From: Qipengyuania sp. S6317L1
GTDB taxonomy: Bacteria > Pseudomonadota > Alphaproteobacteria > Sphingomonadales > Sphingomonadaceae
NCBI RefSeq assembly: GCF_023015615.1
Contig: NZ_JALKAJ010000002.1
Coordinates: 186,001-250,000 of the forward strand
Direction of reading: 5' to 3'
Length of the DNA stretch: 64,000 nt
The notes beneath the pieces are model-generated. The model saw nothing but the letters and a program-made list of their open reading frames with translations, ran no database searches and had not been told where the DNA came from. Made by a program: the position numbers and the translations under genes. Shown here piece after piece: positions 8,174 through 16,928 of this stretch (positions within the stretch are counted from its first letter, which is position 1; every line of letters starts with the position of its first letter).

Positions 8174-8607
8174 TATTCGTCCACCTCAATCACAAATGTG
8201 GTTCCCCGAACGCCAAGCGTCGATGTCGGTGTTCTGAATTTCATACGGCCCGAGCGGGAAAGCTCGCCGGAATCGACCCCGACCTTGCCCCGTTCAATCC
8301 TCATCGAGGATTCGCCCGTCCGGCGCGCCCGGTCAAACCGATAGCGCGAGATGATCATCCGGCTTCCCGGAGCGACCACAAGGCGGGTGTTGTCGACGAA
8401 TGTGATGCCGGCGCGCTGGCGCGCATTGGTCACGACGATGTCGCCTTCGCGCAGCTTGAAACCGGACCGGCCCGTCAGCTTCGCCCCGGCGCGGATCACT
8501 TCGATCCCGCCAGCGGTGACATTCTTGATCCGCCCGATTTCATTTGCGACAGCAGGTTGCGCTATAATCGCGAATAGCGCTGCGATAAAAATGGTTACAT
8601 TTCGCAT
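8173..8607 (-). CDS. Small exported FecR-domain protein
   Basis: 144 residues: a signal peptide (1-22, cleavage after PAVA) and then essentially one FecR domain. Recognisable elements are the entry strand KLREGDIVVTNARQRA, ITFVDNTRLVVAPGS, a basic RYRFDRARR segment, RIERGKVGVDSG and the family ending FRTPTSTLGVRGTTF. There is no transmembrane anchor or anti-sigma N-terminus as in iron-dicitrate FecR, and no ECF sigma or FecA gene is nearby, so this is the stand-alone exported type often found next to CHASE2 proteins. GGGGAG five bases before the ATG makes the start secure. It is divergent from the RsbW-like kinase across only 37 bases, so their promoters must overlap. Confidence 0.88.
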   Translation of the reverse strand: MRNVTIFIAALFAIIAQPAVANEIGRIKNVTAGGIEVIRAGAKLTGRSGFKLREGDIVVTNARQRAGITFVDNTRLVVAPGSRMIISRYRFDRARRTGESSMRIERGKVGVDSGELSRSGRMKFRTPTSTLGVRGTTFVIEVDE

Positions 8608-8644
8608 ATATACTCCCCAGCCAGAGGTGTGTTAGCATAGAATT

Positions 8645-9058
8645 ATGGGGCACAGGAGGCGATTTTCGGCATTTGTTGCAAAAGATTGTAATTTTGCCCC
8701 GGTGATCCGCCAATCGCTACAATTTGCGCGCGACTTTCTGGCATCGCATGATTTTCAGCCGCGCCTTCAGGTGAAACTTGCGATTGTGGTCGAAGAACTG
8801 GTCACCAATGCGCTTTGTCATGGCGGCAAGGGGCAGGATTTTTCCCTCTCGCTGGAGCTGGCCGAACACAATGGCTCAATCACCCTGCGGATGGAGGACA
8901 ATGGTATCGCCTTCAACCCGCTGTGCGTGCCGCCGGTAAAGGCGCCCAACCCGACGACGGGTGGCGGGATCGGCCTTGCCATCATCCACGCCTGGGCAAC
9001 CGACACCAGCTATCAAAGGGGTGATGTCACCAATTCGCTTGGCCTGACTCTGGCTTGA
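8645..9058 (+). CDS. HATPase_c anti-sigma factor/serine kinase, RsbW-like
   Basis: 137 residues forming a single GHKL ATPase domain. The N box is EELVTNALCHG (Glu and Asn for Mg-ATP), the G1 box MEDNGIAFNP, and the G2 box TGGGIGLAII with its glycine lid. This is the RsbW/SpoIIAB kinase class that phosphorylates STAS antagonists and sequesters a partner. A STAS gene and a PP2C phosphatase lie within 4.5 kb, completing the set of partner-switch components, although this kinase has its own divergent promoter beside the FecR gene. The start is uncertain: no Shine-Dalgarno sequence precedes ATG 8645, and an AGGAGG lies just inside the frame with no in-frame ATG, GTG or TTG nearby. Confidence 0.85.
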   Translation: MGHRRRFSAFVAKDCNFAPVIRQSLQFARDFLASHDFQPRLQVKLAIVVEELVTNALCHGGKGQDFSLSLELAEHNGSITLRMEDNGIAFNPLCVPPVKAPNPTTGGGIGLAIIHAWATDTSYQRGDVTNSLGLTLA

Positions 9059-9079
9059 TCGCAAAGCGGTCAGCGATCA
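9056..9079. terminator. Symmetrical hairpin spanning two convergent stop codons
   Basis: TGATCGC (9056-9062) and GCGATCA (9073-9079) are perfect arms around a 10-base loop. The stem includes the stop codon of the RsbW-like gene, and the loop holds the stop of the convergent glycosyltransferase gene. There is no T-run, so it may act as an RNA 3'-end stabiliser rather than a true intrinsic terminator. Confidence 0.35.
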
Positions 9080-11451
9080 CCCGCAACGTTGAAAAGCAGG
9101 AGCGGACAGGCGTTCTTGAGGGCAGCCCCGCGAATGGCTTCGGCATCGCCAATGCGCCAGGGATCGCGAAGCAGCAGATAATCAACGTCCCATGCCTCGA
9201 TGAAAGCATCATGGCTGGGCGCGCCGGCCCTTTGCTCTGCGATATTGCGCGGCTCCATCATCGTTCGAAGCGAGCCCAGAGCCCCCGCCTTCGCCGCGAA
9301 TAAATCGTCTTCCATCACGAGGATCCGCGCACCGGGCTCGTCCTCAAGACAGTCCTGTAGAACGGCCACATCGCGAGGGCTTTCGAAATCGGACCATTTC
9401 TCCAGATCAACGCGCCCATCCTGCGATGCTGCGAACAGGGTCACCCACGCAAACAGCGCAAGCCAGGGAAGGATCAAGGCCGAAAGGATCGTCGCATAGG
9501 AGCGAGCTTGCGCCATGCTGACAGCTTGGGAGATGAGCCATGTCGAAGGCAGAAGGACAAAGGCCCACACAAGCGCCGAATAATACCGGTATTCAAGGTA
9601 GCCCGTGACGATCTGCGGCACCATCAAAAGAGCAATCATTGCCGTGAACGCGAACAGGATATCGTGGCGCCCGCTAAATCCGATGGCCCGCGCCTCGACA
9701 CTGGGCGCTTTCTGGCCGAGCCAGTGCACACCGCCCAGCCCCAGCAGGCCGAAAGCCCACGCAGCGCCAAGGGGGCCTGCGAGAATGGCGATGGCATTCA
9801 CCGCCCACTGACCTGCACCTCCCATGACTTTGAGCGCCCATGCGCCGGGGTCATCGGCAAGAGACGGCTGCGCTTGCGGCCACCAATCGGTGACAAACGC
9901 GCGCGGGTCGAGCGCGGTCGCAATCCCTGCATTGTCGGTGGCAAACACTGTTCCGAATGTGCCAAGCGAATAGGCCACCCAAGGCGAAACAGCGACGGCA
10001 GATGCCGCAAGCGCTGCAATCACGCGCGCCGGGCTGCGGGTGAACCAGCGAACGAGCATCGCGGCAAGCACCGGCAGGAGCGCTGCATCAAAGCGGTTCA
10101 TCACGGCCAGCCCTGCAAGAAGACCGATAAGACCAGCGCCGGCGACGGTCATTCCCCGCCCCGCCAACGCCCCGCGCAAAATGAGCGCATAAAGCAGCAT
10201 TTGCAGGGGGATCGTCCGTCCTGCGCCAAGCTCGTCCCAAACCATGCTGGGGCCAAGCAGCGGGATCAGAGCCGCAGCCGTCCCAACCCACGGTGCGCCC
10301 GTGACACGCCGACCGATCTGTTCGGAAACCAGCACAAAGGCGAAATAGGCAACAAACGCCAGATACAGCCCCGTTCGCGCGCCCGTCCCCAGCGCCGCAT
10401 CGACAATCGCGATCAAGCTTGGCCAAAGCGGCGCGAAGGCCGCTGAATATTCCGATGCGCTGGCGTAACTGCGAAAATGGGTAAAGCGGTAGAAATCGCC
10501 AAAGACCGTCTTGCCGAGCTCATACAATGCCCAGCTGTCAGGCGAATAGTCGGGGGCGACGACAACGCTCAGGAAAAGCGGCAAGAGCACCGCGGCGGCG
10601 AATATAGCGGGCCACAGGAACGACGGGTTTGGCCGCGCAGCGTGGTCGGGTGTGTAACCACCCGTTGCCGCGCGCACCGTCTCGCCCAACAGCGCCAGCT
10701 TTGAGGCGAGCCCGCCGATCTTGGTGGGCACTTTGCCGTCCTGCGGATAGCGGCGCACGACGGGCACGTGATCGACCTTCAGGGCCAACTGCCCTGCCCT
10801 CACCGTGAGGTAGAACAGAAGATTGTAAACCTCGAATTCGGCGCGGAATGGCGCGACATCGGGATGCGTCAGATAGCGCGCGGAATAGGCCCGGAACCCG
10901 TTGGTCGTGTCGGTGAACCCGTGCTTTCCCGCAAGGCTCAAAAGCGGTGCATGGATAAGCCGATTTGCAATCGTGCGCTCCAGCGGGGTGTTCTCCGCCT
11001 CGCCTCCGGGCAGGTATCGCGAACCTTGAACATAGTCGCAGCCCTCTTCGAGCTTCGCAACGAACTGCGTGACCGCCTCGACCCCGTCCTTGCCATTGCC
11101 ATCGATGGTAACAATGCCTTCGTAGCCTTCGCGAAGCGCCCATGCGTAAGCCATGCGAAGCTGCGCCGACAGCTTGCCCGGCCCCGTCTTGGTCAACACC
11201 GCGCGAACGCCCACAGGCTTTACGAAATCGGCATCGAGCGACCCGTCGGTGGAACCGCCGTCCGCGACGATCACATCGACGCGAAGCTGGGCCTCCTTGA
11301 TCCGCGAAAGCTGCCCCCTGATGCGCTGCCCTTCGTTGATGACGGGGATGACAAGCGCGTATCTGTGAGCCTTCGGGGCGTAGATCGCCTCCTCATGCGA
11401 CGGCAATTGCCAATCGCTGTCATCGAAGGGGAGAGGCACGGCGACGGTCAT
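9070..11451 (-). CDS. GT2 glycosyltransferase fused to a polytopic GT-C-like membrane domain
   Basis: 793 residues. The N-terminal third (about 30-250) is a GT-A family 2 domain resembling polyprenyl-phosphate mannose/glucose synthases: VIPVINEGQRI, VIVADGGSTDGS for nucleotide binding, TIDGNGKDG in the metal-binding position, and GSRYLPGGEA. From about residue 270 on the protein is strongly hydrophobic, with about ten membrane helices, an acidic luminal WDELGAGRTIPLQ segment and a soluble C-terminal tail (about 680-793). This resembles a GT-C transferase. The fusion could make a lipid-linked sugar and pass it on within one polypeptide. It overlaps the GtrA gene by ATGA and is the last gene of the glycan operon. 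Confidence 0.82.
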   Translation of the reverse strand: MTVAVPLPFDDSDWQLPSHEEAIYAPKAHRYALVIPVINEGQRIRGQLSRIKEAQLRVDVIVADGGSTDGSLDADFVKPVGVRAVLTKTGPGKLSAQLRMAYAWALREGYEGIVTIDGNGKDGVEAVTQFVAKLEEGCDYVQGSRYLPGGEAENTPLERTIANRLIHAPLLSLAGKHGFTDTTNGFRAYSARYLTHPDVAPFRAEFEVYNLLFYLTVRAGQLALKVDHVPVVRRYPQDGKVPTKIGGLASKLALLGETVRAATGGYTPDHAARPNPSFLWPAIFAAAVLLPLFLSVVVAPDYSPDSWALYELGKTVFGDFYRFTHFRSYASASEYSAAFAPLWPSLIAIVDAALGTGARTGLYLAFVAYFAFVLVSEQIGRRVTGAPWVGTAAALIPLLGPSMVWDELGAGRTIPLQMLLYALILRGALAGRGMTVAGAGLIGLLAGLAVMNRFDAALLPVLAAMLVRWFTRSPARVIAALAASAVAVSPWVAYSLGTFGTVFATDNAGIATALDPRAFVTDWWPQAQPSLADDPGAWALKVMGGAGQWAVNAIAILAGPLGAAWAFGLLGLGGVHWLGQKAPSVEARAIGFSGRHDILFAFTAMIALLMVPQIVTGYLEYRYYSALVWAFVLLPSTWLISQAVSMAQARSYATILSALILPWLALFAWVTLFAASQDGRVDLEKWSDFESPRDVAVLQDCLEDEPGARILVMEDDLFAAKAGALGSLRTMMEPRNIAEQRAGAPSHDAFIEAWDVDYLLLRDPWRIGDAEAIRGAALKNACPLLLFNVAGDR

Positions 11452-11858
11452 AATGTGCCCTCACCTGCGGGCGCCTGCGCGAAAACGAAAAGCTTGCTGA
11501 GCGCGAAATTGACGAAGAAGGAGACACCGGCCCCGCAAATCAGGATAAGAAGCGCAAATCCGCCCACAAGCCATGCGTCGAGGACGGCGACAACGCTCAC
11601 CCGCACCAGCAGCGTAAGCCCTGCGACCACGGCGTATTTTGCCGCTCGTGCACCGGAAAGGCTGCGCATCCCGCCCCCAAAGCTCCAGACCTGATGCAGC
11701 ACGTAATTGGCGCTTGCCGCGCAGACAAAGCCGATCAGAGCAGCAAGGGCCAAGGGCACGCCGGCAAGCTCATGCAAGGTATAGGCAATCGCGATATCGA
11801 CGACCACACCCAGAACGGTGACGGTAAAGAAGCGCAGCATTTCGCCCATCACTGCCAC
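11448..11858 (-). CDS. GtrA-family membrane protein (lipid-linked sugar flippase type)
   Basis: 136 residues with four transmembrane helices (about 10-30, 36-56, 74-95 and 103-123), the exact GtrA architecture. Family features include FFTVTVLGVVVD in helix 1, FVCAASANYVLH at the end of helix 2, the VWSFGG loop and NFALSKLFVF in helix 4. GtrA proteins are thought to flip undecaprenyl-phosphate-linked sugars to the periplasmic face for O-antigen or cell-surface glycosylation. It lies between a large polytopic protein (11-base overlap) and the GT2/GT-C fusion (ATGA overlap), matching the gtrABC arrangement of a bactoprenol glucosyltransferase, a flippase and a polytopic transferase. Confidence 0.88.
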   Translation of the reverse strand: MAVMGEMLRFFTVTVLGVVVDIAIAYTLHELAGVPLALAALIGFVCAASANYVLHQVWSFGGGMRSLSGARAAKYAVVAGLTLLVRVSVVAVLDAWLVGGFALLILICGAGVSFFVNFALSKLFVFAQAPAGEGTL

Positions 11859-13909
11859 CGCGCAATCAGGCGATCCACGCCTTCTTGAAAGCTTGGCAGC
11901 GCGGCAAAATCAATCGTCGGCAACACCTGCGCATCGCACTGTGCAAACCCGATGGGCGAGCCGTCGAGCACTTTGAAAGACAGCCGCGTTTCTTCGCCTT
12001 CCTTTACCGGTGCAGGCACCTCGACCACCTCGGCATTGGCGATGCCGTAGCGCGGAAAATCGCTCCACTGCGCCTCGTTCACCGAGCGTGTGAAGGGCGA
12101 ATTTTCCGTGACCGTCAAAAGCGCGGTGCGCGGTTCAGCGTCAAACGCCTCACGCTCGATATAAAGCGAGGCAAGACCGCTCACATCGCTTGTCACCACC
12201 ACTTCGAACCGGTCGAGCGTCTGGTGGATCACCTCGCAATTCGCGGCGTTCTTGACCAAACCGCCGCCGCGCCGGACCCAGAGGATGTTCTGGTCGCTTC
12301 GGGCGATGGGATCGTAGAGCTCGCGCAAGGTCTTGAAGAAGGGCCAGTTTGCGCGCGTGTTCCACCCTTCCCAACCCGTGTAATCGGGCGCAATCGTGCT
12401 CACCGCGATGGCTTCGCCGAAAAGCAGCTTGTTGAAGCTTGCGCGATTGTCCGGGCCCAGTGCATGGATCAGCGATCCGACAGGCGCTGGACTTTTGGTG
12501 CCAGCCGCAATGTCGAGCGTCGAGGTGTAGACAGAGAGCAATCGCTCATCTTCTGGAACCGCGCGAGCATCGAGATAGCTGGAAAAGCGCTTGATCGCCT
12601 TGAAGTCTGCGGCCTTGGCGGGCGTTACATAGAAACCTATTTCGTCAATATAAACAGTGGCTTGTGACTTGCTCTTGACACTTACAAGCGCGCTTGCGTC
12701 CATGCCAATCATCGCCAGCGCGGCAAGGCCAGCCGTGACAGGCACGATTTTTCTGTTCCCCCTTCGCAGGAGGTGTTTTGATAACAAAAGGAGCCTTCCC
12801 TGAAGCAGGATCACAGGCGCGCACAGGCCAAAGACAAAGGCGATCGCCTTGTATTCCGAACCGATATGCCCCCCGATCTGAGGCAGGGTTGCAGTGCCGA
12901 TGAGTGCGGCTCCCACGAACACAAAAGCGCCCAACCGAACAGGCGATCCCCGCCCCCTCAATCGCTTCCAGATAGCGAACAGGACCGAAGCCGTCAGGAT
13001 CATCAGGCTGAGCGCGGTCAATGGCTCGCCTGCGTAAAAGATGCGCGGCAGATCGAGGATGGAAAGCACCCGCGCCTCCTCTCCCCAAGGGCCGAAATAC
13101 CAGAACTGGTCGCCCGCCACATCGACGAAATTGTATTGGAGCCAACCTGAAGGATCGCCGTGAGTGACGAGCATGAGGATGGCAAATACGGCCGCTGCGG
13201 CTCCGACGGCGAACGCAACCATTGCCTTTGCAAGGAGCGCCATTTGGTCATGCAGCGCGGTGAAAAGCCCCATCAGCGCAGCGATCAACAGCGGAATGCC
13301 AGCGTCGTTCGACCACAACAGCGCAACCCCTGCCGCAAGGCCCAGCCAGACCGCTGGCGCCCAGTTGCTGCCCCGGATCATGGCTCTCACCGCCCAGACG
13401 AACACCGGAAGCACGAAGAAAGGTAGCGCACCGCGAAGGGGTCTCAGGGATACGCCAGGATCGAAGGTCGCCGGCCAGCGATATTGGATGAGCCCCGCTG
13501 CCGCTCCTCCGGCGTAATAGAACAGGAATATCAGAAGTATGGTAAGCGCCCATCGCAGCGCCTTTGGAACTGGACGCAGCAACCAGATAATGCCGAAGGC
13601 GCCCGCAAAACTCCCCACGATCACCATCGCGTAAGCGGCAAAAGTCGAGGCCCAGAGCGTCTCACCAAAGGCCATGAAGATCGGCAGAAGCGAGAGGATC
13701 ATCGTGATCCCGAGATAGGATTGGAACGCTTCGCCAAGCTTTGCTCCATCGGCGAAATTGTCGAGCGCGAACCACGTCTGCATCGCGCCGTCGATCGAGT
13801 TGAGGCTATGATCGTAAAGCAGTATCCAGCCGCGAAGGGCGATCACCGCCACCACAAGGGCAGCGAGCAGCATCCAGCCGCGCTGCTTCACGCCCGCGAT
13901 CTCAGGCAT
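11849..13909 (-). CDS. Large polytopic membrane protein, probable glycosyltransferase of the surface-glycan operon
   Basis: About 686 residues with roughly eleven hydrophobic helices in the first 430 residues and a soluble C-terminal domain (about 440-686) rich in beta-type sequence (RSVNEAQWSDFPRYG). An acidic HSLNSIDGAMQTW segment in the first luminal loop is in the position where GT-C enzymes carry their catalytic Asp. I do not recognise a named family; the role is inferred from context (GtrA downstream, sugar enzymes upstream). I chose ATG 13909, overlapping the preceding stop by eight bases. An ATG at 13948 has no ribosome site and would add a hydrophilic leader overlapping the upstream gene more deeply. 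Confidence 0.7.
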   Translation of the reverse strand: MPEIAGVKQRGWMLLAALVVAVIALRGWILLYDHSLNSIDGAMQTWFALDNFADGAKLGEAFQSYLGITMILSLLPIFMAFGETLWASTFAAYAMVIVGSFAGAFGIIWLLRPVPKALRWALTILLIFLFYYAGGAAAGLIQYRWPATFDPGVSLRPLRGALPFFVLPVFVWAVRAMIRGSNWAPAVWLGLAAGVALLWSNDAGIPLLIAALMGLFTALHDQMALLAKAMVAFAVGAAAAVFAILMLVTHGDPSGWLQYNFVDVAGDQFWYFGPWGEEARVLSILDLPRIFYAGEPLTALSLMILTASVLFAIWKRLRGRGSPVRLGAFVFVGAALIGTATLPQIGGHIGSEYKAIAFVFGLCAPVILLQGRLLLLSKHLLRRGNRKIVPVTAGLAALAMIGMDASALVSVKSKSQATVYIDEIGFYVTPAKAADFKAIKRFSSYLDARAVPEDERLLSVYTSTLDIAAGTKSPAPVGSLIHALGPDNRASFNKLLFGEAIAVSTIAPDYTGWEGWNTRANWPFFKTLRELYDPIARSDQNILWVRRGGGLVKNAANCEVIHQTLDRFEVVVTSDVSGLASLYIEREAFDAEPRTALLTVTENSPFTRSVNEAQWSDFPRYGIANAEVVEVPAPVKEGEETRLSFKVLDGSPIGFAQCDAQVLPTIDFAALPSFQEGVDRLIARWQ

Positions 13910-15059
13910 ATTGTGTTCCCAGTACAAAGCCGGAATGCGCCGCGCCAAACTCGGGCGCTGTGCTCTTCACCGCCTCGAAAAGGTCGTAGATATTGTCGAT
14001 TTTGCCGCCAAGAACCGAAATGACGCGGGTACCCTCGGGCTTTTGTTGATAGAGGATCGGGCGACCGTCATCGGCCTCGTTCTTCACAAGGACGGTCTTC
14101 ACATCGAAGATTGAACGCCGGTATGTCGCGCCTCCAATACAGGGCAGATATCGCTGGGCATCGCGCAGCATGAAGGCGTACCGCGTCTCGTAATGTCGAG
14201 CGGCGAAATGGGCGTATGGGTCGCTGACAGGCCCGCCATCGCTCCAGCTTTCGTGCGGGGTGTAGCGCACATGGGTCAGCGAATAGAGCCCCTCCGACGG
14301 GTAAGGCATAGCCGAGAAGAACGGACCGTCCATCACCGTGACACCGCGCGTGGAAAGCTCTTGCGGCGGCTCGATCAAGGCAAGTTCAGCAACCTCGTAT
14401 TTGAGCGCGGCCTTGGGCAAATCTGCCATTTCAAGCACTGAATTGACCTGCGCGTAAGTTATATTGAAGGCGTATCTTGCGGTGATTTCCTGTCCGTCTG
14501 ACAGGCCCGCGATCACGTAACCTCGCTTATTTTCAAGAGCCTCGACTTTGGTATTGAGGCGCAGCTCGACACCTGCCTCATCAAGGCGCCCGGCCATTTG
14601 TTTGGCGAGCACCGAGTAGTCGAAAGCGGTTTCGTAACAGGCGAACACCTCATCGACCATATCGCGGTCAAACAGCGCGCGATCATTGGGAGAAGCCACT
14701 TCAATCGGCGCGCCCATCTCGCTGAACATGCGGTGGAATTTCTTTGCCGTGACTTTGGAGCGCCGCCGCGCAATCGCATAGAGCATCTGGAACTCATCAA
14801 CGATTGCCTCGGGGAAATCCTCAAGGAATTTGCGGTGCAGCAGCATGGATTTGACCGCTGTCACGGCGGAGCGCGGGTAATGAAATCCGGTGTGCACGCG
14901 CGCCTGGTTTACGCGGCTTGCGCGGGTCATCAGTGCATCCGATGCTTCGACCAGCAGGACCTTGTCGGAGATTGAGCGCAAGAACAGCGCCAGGCAACAG
15001 CCGTAAAAGCCGCCACCGATCACAACGTAATCATATTGGGTGGTCGAAGGCCCCCTCAT
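13902..15059 (-). CDS. FAD-dependent oxidoreductase, DAO-like
   Basis: About 385 residues. The N-terminal strand VVIGGGFYGCCLALFL is a GxGxxG dinucleotide-binding motif followed by LLVEASD, the acidic end of the second strand that binds FAD ribose. ASRVNQARVHTGFHYPRS follows the FAD motif as in glycine/D-amino-acid oxidase-like and L-2-hydroxyglutarate-type oxidases. The C-terminus (ISVLGGKIDNIYDLFEAV) fits the second FAD-contacting strand. Substrate unknown; relatives in surface-polysaccharide clusters may oxidise sugars or amino sugars. The start is the ATG at 15059 that shares one base with the upstream stop (TGATG); a GTG one codon earlier is possible. Co-operonic with glycosyltransferase and epimerase genes. 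Confidence 0.82.
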   Translation of the reverse strand: MRGPSTTQYDYVVIGGGFYGCCLALFLRSISDKVLLVEASDALMTRASRVNQARVHTGFHYPRSAVTAVKSMLLHRKFLEDFPEAIVDEFQMLYAIARRRSKVTAKKFHRMFSEMGAPIEVASPNDRALFDRDMVDEVFACYETAFDYSVLAKQMAGRLDEAGVELRLNTKVEALENKRGYVIAGLSDGQEITARYAFNITYAQVNSVLEMADLPKAALKYEVAELALIEPPQELSTRGVTVMDGPFFSAMPYPSEGLYSLTHVRYTPHESWSDGGPVSDPYAHFAARHYETRYAFMLRDAQRYLPCIGGATYRRSIFDVKTVLVKNEADDGRPILYQQKPEGTRVISVLGGKIDNIYDLFEAVKSTAPEFGAAHSGFVLGTQYA

Positions 15060-16090
15060 CACTCACCATGCGGCTTGGTGGTATTCTGCGCCCAGGCCTC
15101 GCTCTCCAGCTCGACATTGAGGTCGGCGGAGACTTTGCCGAAGAGGTCGATGCGGTTCACCTCTTCGGACACGCGCTCGCCCCGGTCGCGCACATTCTGG
15201 CGAAGGACGTGTTGCAATCCGAGGCTTAGGCCAAGGGTTGAAACACCCATGAAGACGGCGCTCACCGCGAGCATGGTGTTGGTGGTCAGCCAACCGGGCG
15301 CGAGGGCGTCGACCATGATCACCGCACCGATAATCCAAGCGGCATAGGCGATACCGACGAGCGTCAGAATAGTGGAGGAAATCGCAACCACGCTCAGGAT
15401 AATCGGGGTGAGGAAGACCAGAAGCGTCTGCAGCAGTTGCATCCGTCGCCCGATATCCTTGAACGCGCCGCGCGAGGTCACGTTGGTTTCTGCCGTAAAC
15501 CCCGCGAGCGGCAGGCGTGGATCTCTTGGCGGATAGCGCAATGCAAGACGCGGTTCGTCATGCGCGAGGATGTGATTAAGAAGCGTGCGCGGCATGGCAA
15601 TGGACTGCCAATCGCTGGGGTAAACCGCGAAACCGGCCAGCCTTCCCAAAGCGACAAAGGGCCAGCTCAGAAACGTCTTGATCGGGCGGCGCTTATCCTG
15701 ACTGGCGATCGCGATGGCATTGGCGCTCTCGGCTCGCTCAAGGAAGGCGAGCACGTCGATTGCAGCCACTTCGTCTTCCTGCGCAATCAGCACGAGATCG
15801 CCAATGGCCTCTTCGGCGGCGATGACGCGGCGTTCGTAATATTCGGTGCCCTTGCGCACCAGAAAAAGGCGAACATCGCTGACCTCTTCGACCAGCGGCA
15901 AAAAAGCCTCGCGCTCATGGGTTTCAACGACAAGGATGATCTCGCGAAAGCGAAATGTCGTGTCGAGCGTTTGCACAACTTTGCGGATAGTCTCGAAAGT
16001 TGTGCTGTTTGGCCGGGGCGTTGCGAAACAGACAGATACGACCGTGTCTTCGCGTTGTTTTGCAAAGCTTCTTGGGGCGGGTTCATGCAT
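15059..16090 (-). CDS. Glycosyltransferase-like protein with C-terminal membrane hairpin
   Basis: About 343 residues. Residues 1-150 look like a degenerate GT2 domain: VVSVCFATPRP, IILVVETHE, VRLFLVRKGTEYYERR, LVLIAQEDEVAA. The last element may replace the DxD motif, so activity is not certain. Residues about 220-290 contain two or three hydrophobic helices (LVFLTPIILSVVAI, AAWIIGAVIMVDAL, AVSAVFMGVSTLGL), followed by a hydrophilic tail. This is the architecture of GtrB/DPM-type polyprenyl-phosphate sugar synthases. GGGGAGAG five bases before ATG 16090 fixes the start, and it overlaps the TIM-barrel gene stop by eight bases. A longer in-frame reading to 16213 is rejected because it would bury most of its leader in the upstream gene. 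Confidence 0.7.
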   Translation of the reverse strand: MHEPAPRSFAKQREDTVVSVCFATPRPNSTTFETIRKVVQTLDTTFRFREIILVVETHEREAFLPLVEEVSDVRLFLVRKGTEYYERRVIAAEEAIGDLVLIAQEDEVAAIDVLAFLERAESANAIAIASQDKRRPIKTFLSWPFVALGRLAGFAVYPSDWQSIAMPRTLLNHILAHDEPRLALRYPPRDPRLPLAGFTAETNVTSRGAFKDIGRRMQLLQTLLVFLTPIILSVVAISSTILTLVGIAYAAWIIGAVIMVDALAPGWLTTNTMLAVSAVFMGVSTLGLSLGLQHVLRQNVRDRGERVSEEVNRIDLFGKVSADLNVELESEAWAQNTTKPHGE

Positions 16091-16928
16091 GAACGCTCTC
16101 CCCGGTGTCGGCGGCCTTCGCAAGCGCGGCGATAGACGAGCGGACGCCTTGAAGCCCGCTATCAGGGCGGCGCATTTCGATGGAAACCGCCTTGGCGTAG
16201 CCTTGGCTCGCAAGGCCAGAAAGAACGGGAGCGAGACGCGTCGGATTGGCAGGAGCGGGCGCCAGATCTGGCTCGCTCACGTGGACATGGTTGAGCTTGG
16301 CGGTGAGCTTTGGGAGTGTCTGCACGACCCCGTCGAACTCACCGTTCATATGCATCGCACCCAGATCAAGGATCGCTGCGACAGCCGGATGATCGACCAT
16401 GTCGATGAAGTTGAGCGCCTCGTCCAACCTGGTCAGAAAGTTAGTGCCATAATCCGCCGGGTTCGCCTCCACGGTGATTGTCGTGCCTGCCTTGGCAGCC
16501 CGGTCGCCAAGCGTGCGGAAGACTTCTGCGGCTTCACCCAGCGCCTGTTCCATCGACATTGCGTCTGGCACGCGGCGCTGTGCGGGAGAACCGAACACGA
16601 GATTAGGAATGCCAAAGCGGCCCGCCAGATCAATTGCGCGTTGCATGCCTTCGACGAGAGCAGCGCGCGCCATTTCACCGTCGAACAATCCCGCCCCCTC
16701 AACTCCAAAAAGGAGCGACTGCATCGAGACGAGGCGGAGCCCGTGATCGGCGATCTCTGCAAGGGCGTCGCGCGCCTCCAGTTCGCCAGGGACGAAGGCA
16801 TCCTTGCTGGAATGAAAAAACAATCCAGGCGCAATTTCAAGCCCCGTAAAGCCCGCGTCCGCCATCGCGGCATAGGCTTCGAGGCGCTCTTCCGGCGCCC
16901 ATGCGATATTTGACATCGACAAGATCAC
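16083..16928 (-). CDS. Sugar phosphate isomerase/epimerase-like TIM-barrel protein (AP endonuclease 2 fold)
   Basis: 281 residues, typical for the xylose-isomerase-like TIM-barrel family. Barrel strands and metal-ligand positions can be followed: SMSNIAWAP at strand 1, GFTGLEIAPG (Glu), LRLVSMQSLLFG, IPNLVFGSP, TITVEANPAD (Glu ligand), VAAILDLGAMHMNGE (Asp and His), LNHVHVSEPD (His) and VSIEMRRPD (terminal Glu). The metal-site residues therefore look complete. Probable role is isomerising or epimerising a sugar needed for the surface glycan, since it is embedded in the operon by an ATGA-type overlap with the epimerase gene upstream. The exact substrate cannot be read from sequence. Confidence 0.82.
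   Translation of the reverse strand: MILSMSNIAWAPEERLEAYAAMADAGFTGLEIAPGLFFHSSKDAFVPGELEARDALAEIADHGLRLVSMQSLLFGVEGAGLFDGEMARAALVEGMQRAIDLAGRFGIPNLVFGSPAQRRVPDAMSMEQALGEAAEVFRTLGDRAAKAGTTITVEANPADYGTNFLTRLDEALNFIDMVDHPAVAAILDLGAMHMNGEFDGVVQTLPKLTAKLNHVHVSEPDLAPAPANPTRLAPVLSGLASQGYAKAVSIEMRRPDSGLQGVRSSIAALAKAADTGESVHA

Noticed and set aside
8173..8607. FecR as part of an iron-dicitrate (FecIRA) signalling system
   Set aside because: No ECF sigma factor or FecA-type receptor is adjacent, and the protein is an exported single FecR domain without the inner-membrane anchor of true FecR.
9508..10446. 312-codon plus-strand frame inside the GT2/GT-C gene
   Set aside because: Arg/His-rich low-information translation antisense to clear transmembrane helices.
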